DNA from: Paramuribaculum sp.
GTDB lineage: Bacteria; Bacteroidota; Bacteroidia; Bacteroidales; Muribaculaceae
Assembly: GCA_009775605.1 (NCBI GenBank)
Contig: VSPV01000064.1
Coordinates: 1 to 14,484, forward strand
DNA: 14,484 nt
Reading direction: 5' to 3'
The notes below the pieces were generated by a model. The model ran no database searches. It saw only the letters and a list, made by a program, of their open reading frames with translations, and was not told the origin of the DNA. The position numbers and the translations under genes are program-made. This document shows, in pieces, positions 14,469 through 14,484 of this stretch. Numbering within the stretch: the stretch's first letter is position 1; each line of letters begins with the position of its first letter.

Positions 14469-14484
14469 GGGGGGGGGGGGGGGG
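14469..14484. other. Run of 16 G at the window edge
   Basis: The last 16 bases are all G. As it coincides with the end of the sequence, it is most simply a contig end at a homopolymer or a sequencing artefact (poly-G from two-colour chemistry). A real G tract cannot be excluded. Confidence 0.6.

Noticed and set aside
1..14484. CRISPR array, tRNA, rRNA or intact insertion sequence
   Set aside because: I saw no regularly spaced direct repeats, no cloverleaf or rRNA-like sequence and no transposase gene on either strand.

Overview
The window looks like a piece of a Bacteroidota (Bacteroidales) chromosome, most likely a gut Muribaculaceae-like species; the family-level placement is inference. 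The supporting signs are an HU-CCDC81-SPOR protein (a Bacteroidota-type architecture), a PF14905-type outer-membrane barrel, secreted carbohydrate-active enzymes, starts without clear Shine-Dalgarno sequences, and promoters that fit the Bacteroidota -33 TTTG / -7 TAnnTTTG consensus. Three such promoters are exact matches with 19-20 nt spacing, ahead of mutL, the SPOR gene and dapA. The last 16 bases are a pure G run, so the right edge is probably a contig end.

Left block (1-3272): the 3' part of a small secreted beta-sandwich protein (DUF3244-like), then an uncatalogued 45-codon gene whose product looks like a leader-bearing exported peptide precursor ending in Gly-Cys-Lys, then a 769-residue outer-membrane barrel protein. 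Eleven bases after the barrel gene comes a 40-codon remnant that begins exactly like a C39 peptidase-containing ABC exporter (Gln11 and Cys17 of the catalytic site are visible) and is cut off just after the catalytic Cys-Gly. Together these read as a peptide (bacteriocin/RiPP-like) maturation and export locus whose exporter has been lost. This is the most interesting part of the window. The first 830 bases are visibly AT-richer than the rest.

Junction block (3150-3566): the exporter remnant runs into a repeat-rich intergenic stretch with several hairpins and a dispersed repeat. Part of that repeat recurs in inverted orientation at the right end of the window, next to dapA.

Core block (3567-6526): mutL (mismatch repair, with an altered C-terminal endonuclease motif) and an HU-CCDC81-SPOR envelope protein, each with its own promoter. 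A strong hairpin separates the SPOR gene from the next, convergent genes.

Carbohydrate block (6624-13261): a two-gene minus-strand unit, GH95 alpha-L-fucosidase followed by a GH43 enzyme, divergent from a plus-strand GH3 beta-glycosidase. All three have signal peptides. They plausibly remove fucose, arabinose/xylose and beta-linked glucose/xylose from plant cell-wall glycans, but no SusC/SusD pair or regulator lies in the window. A long perfect inverted repeat follows GH3. The window closes with dapA (lysine/diaminopimelate synthesis) and the second repeat copy.
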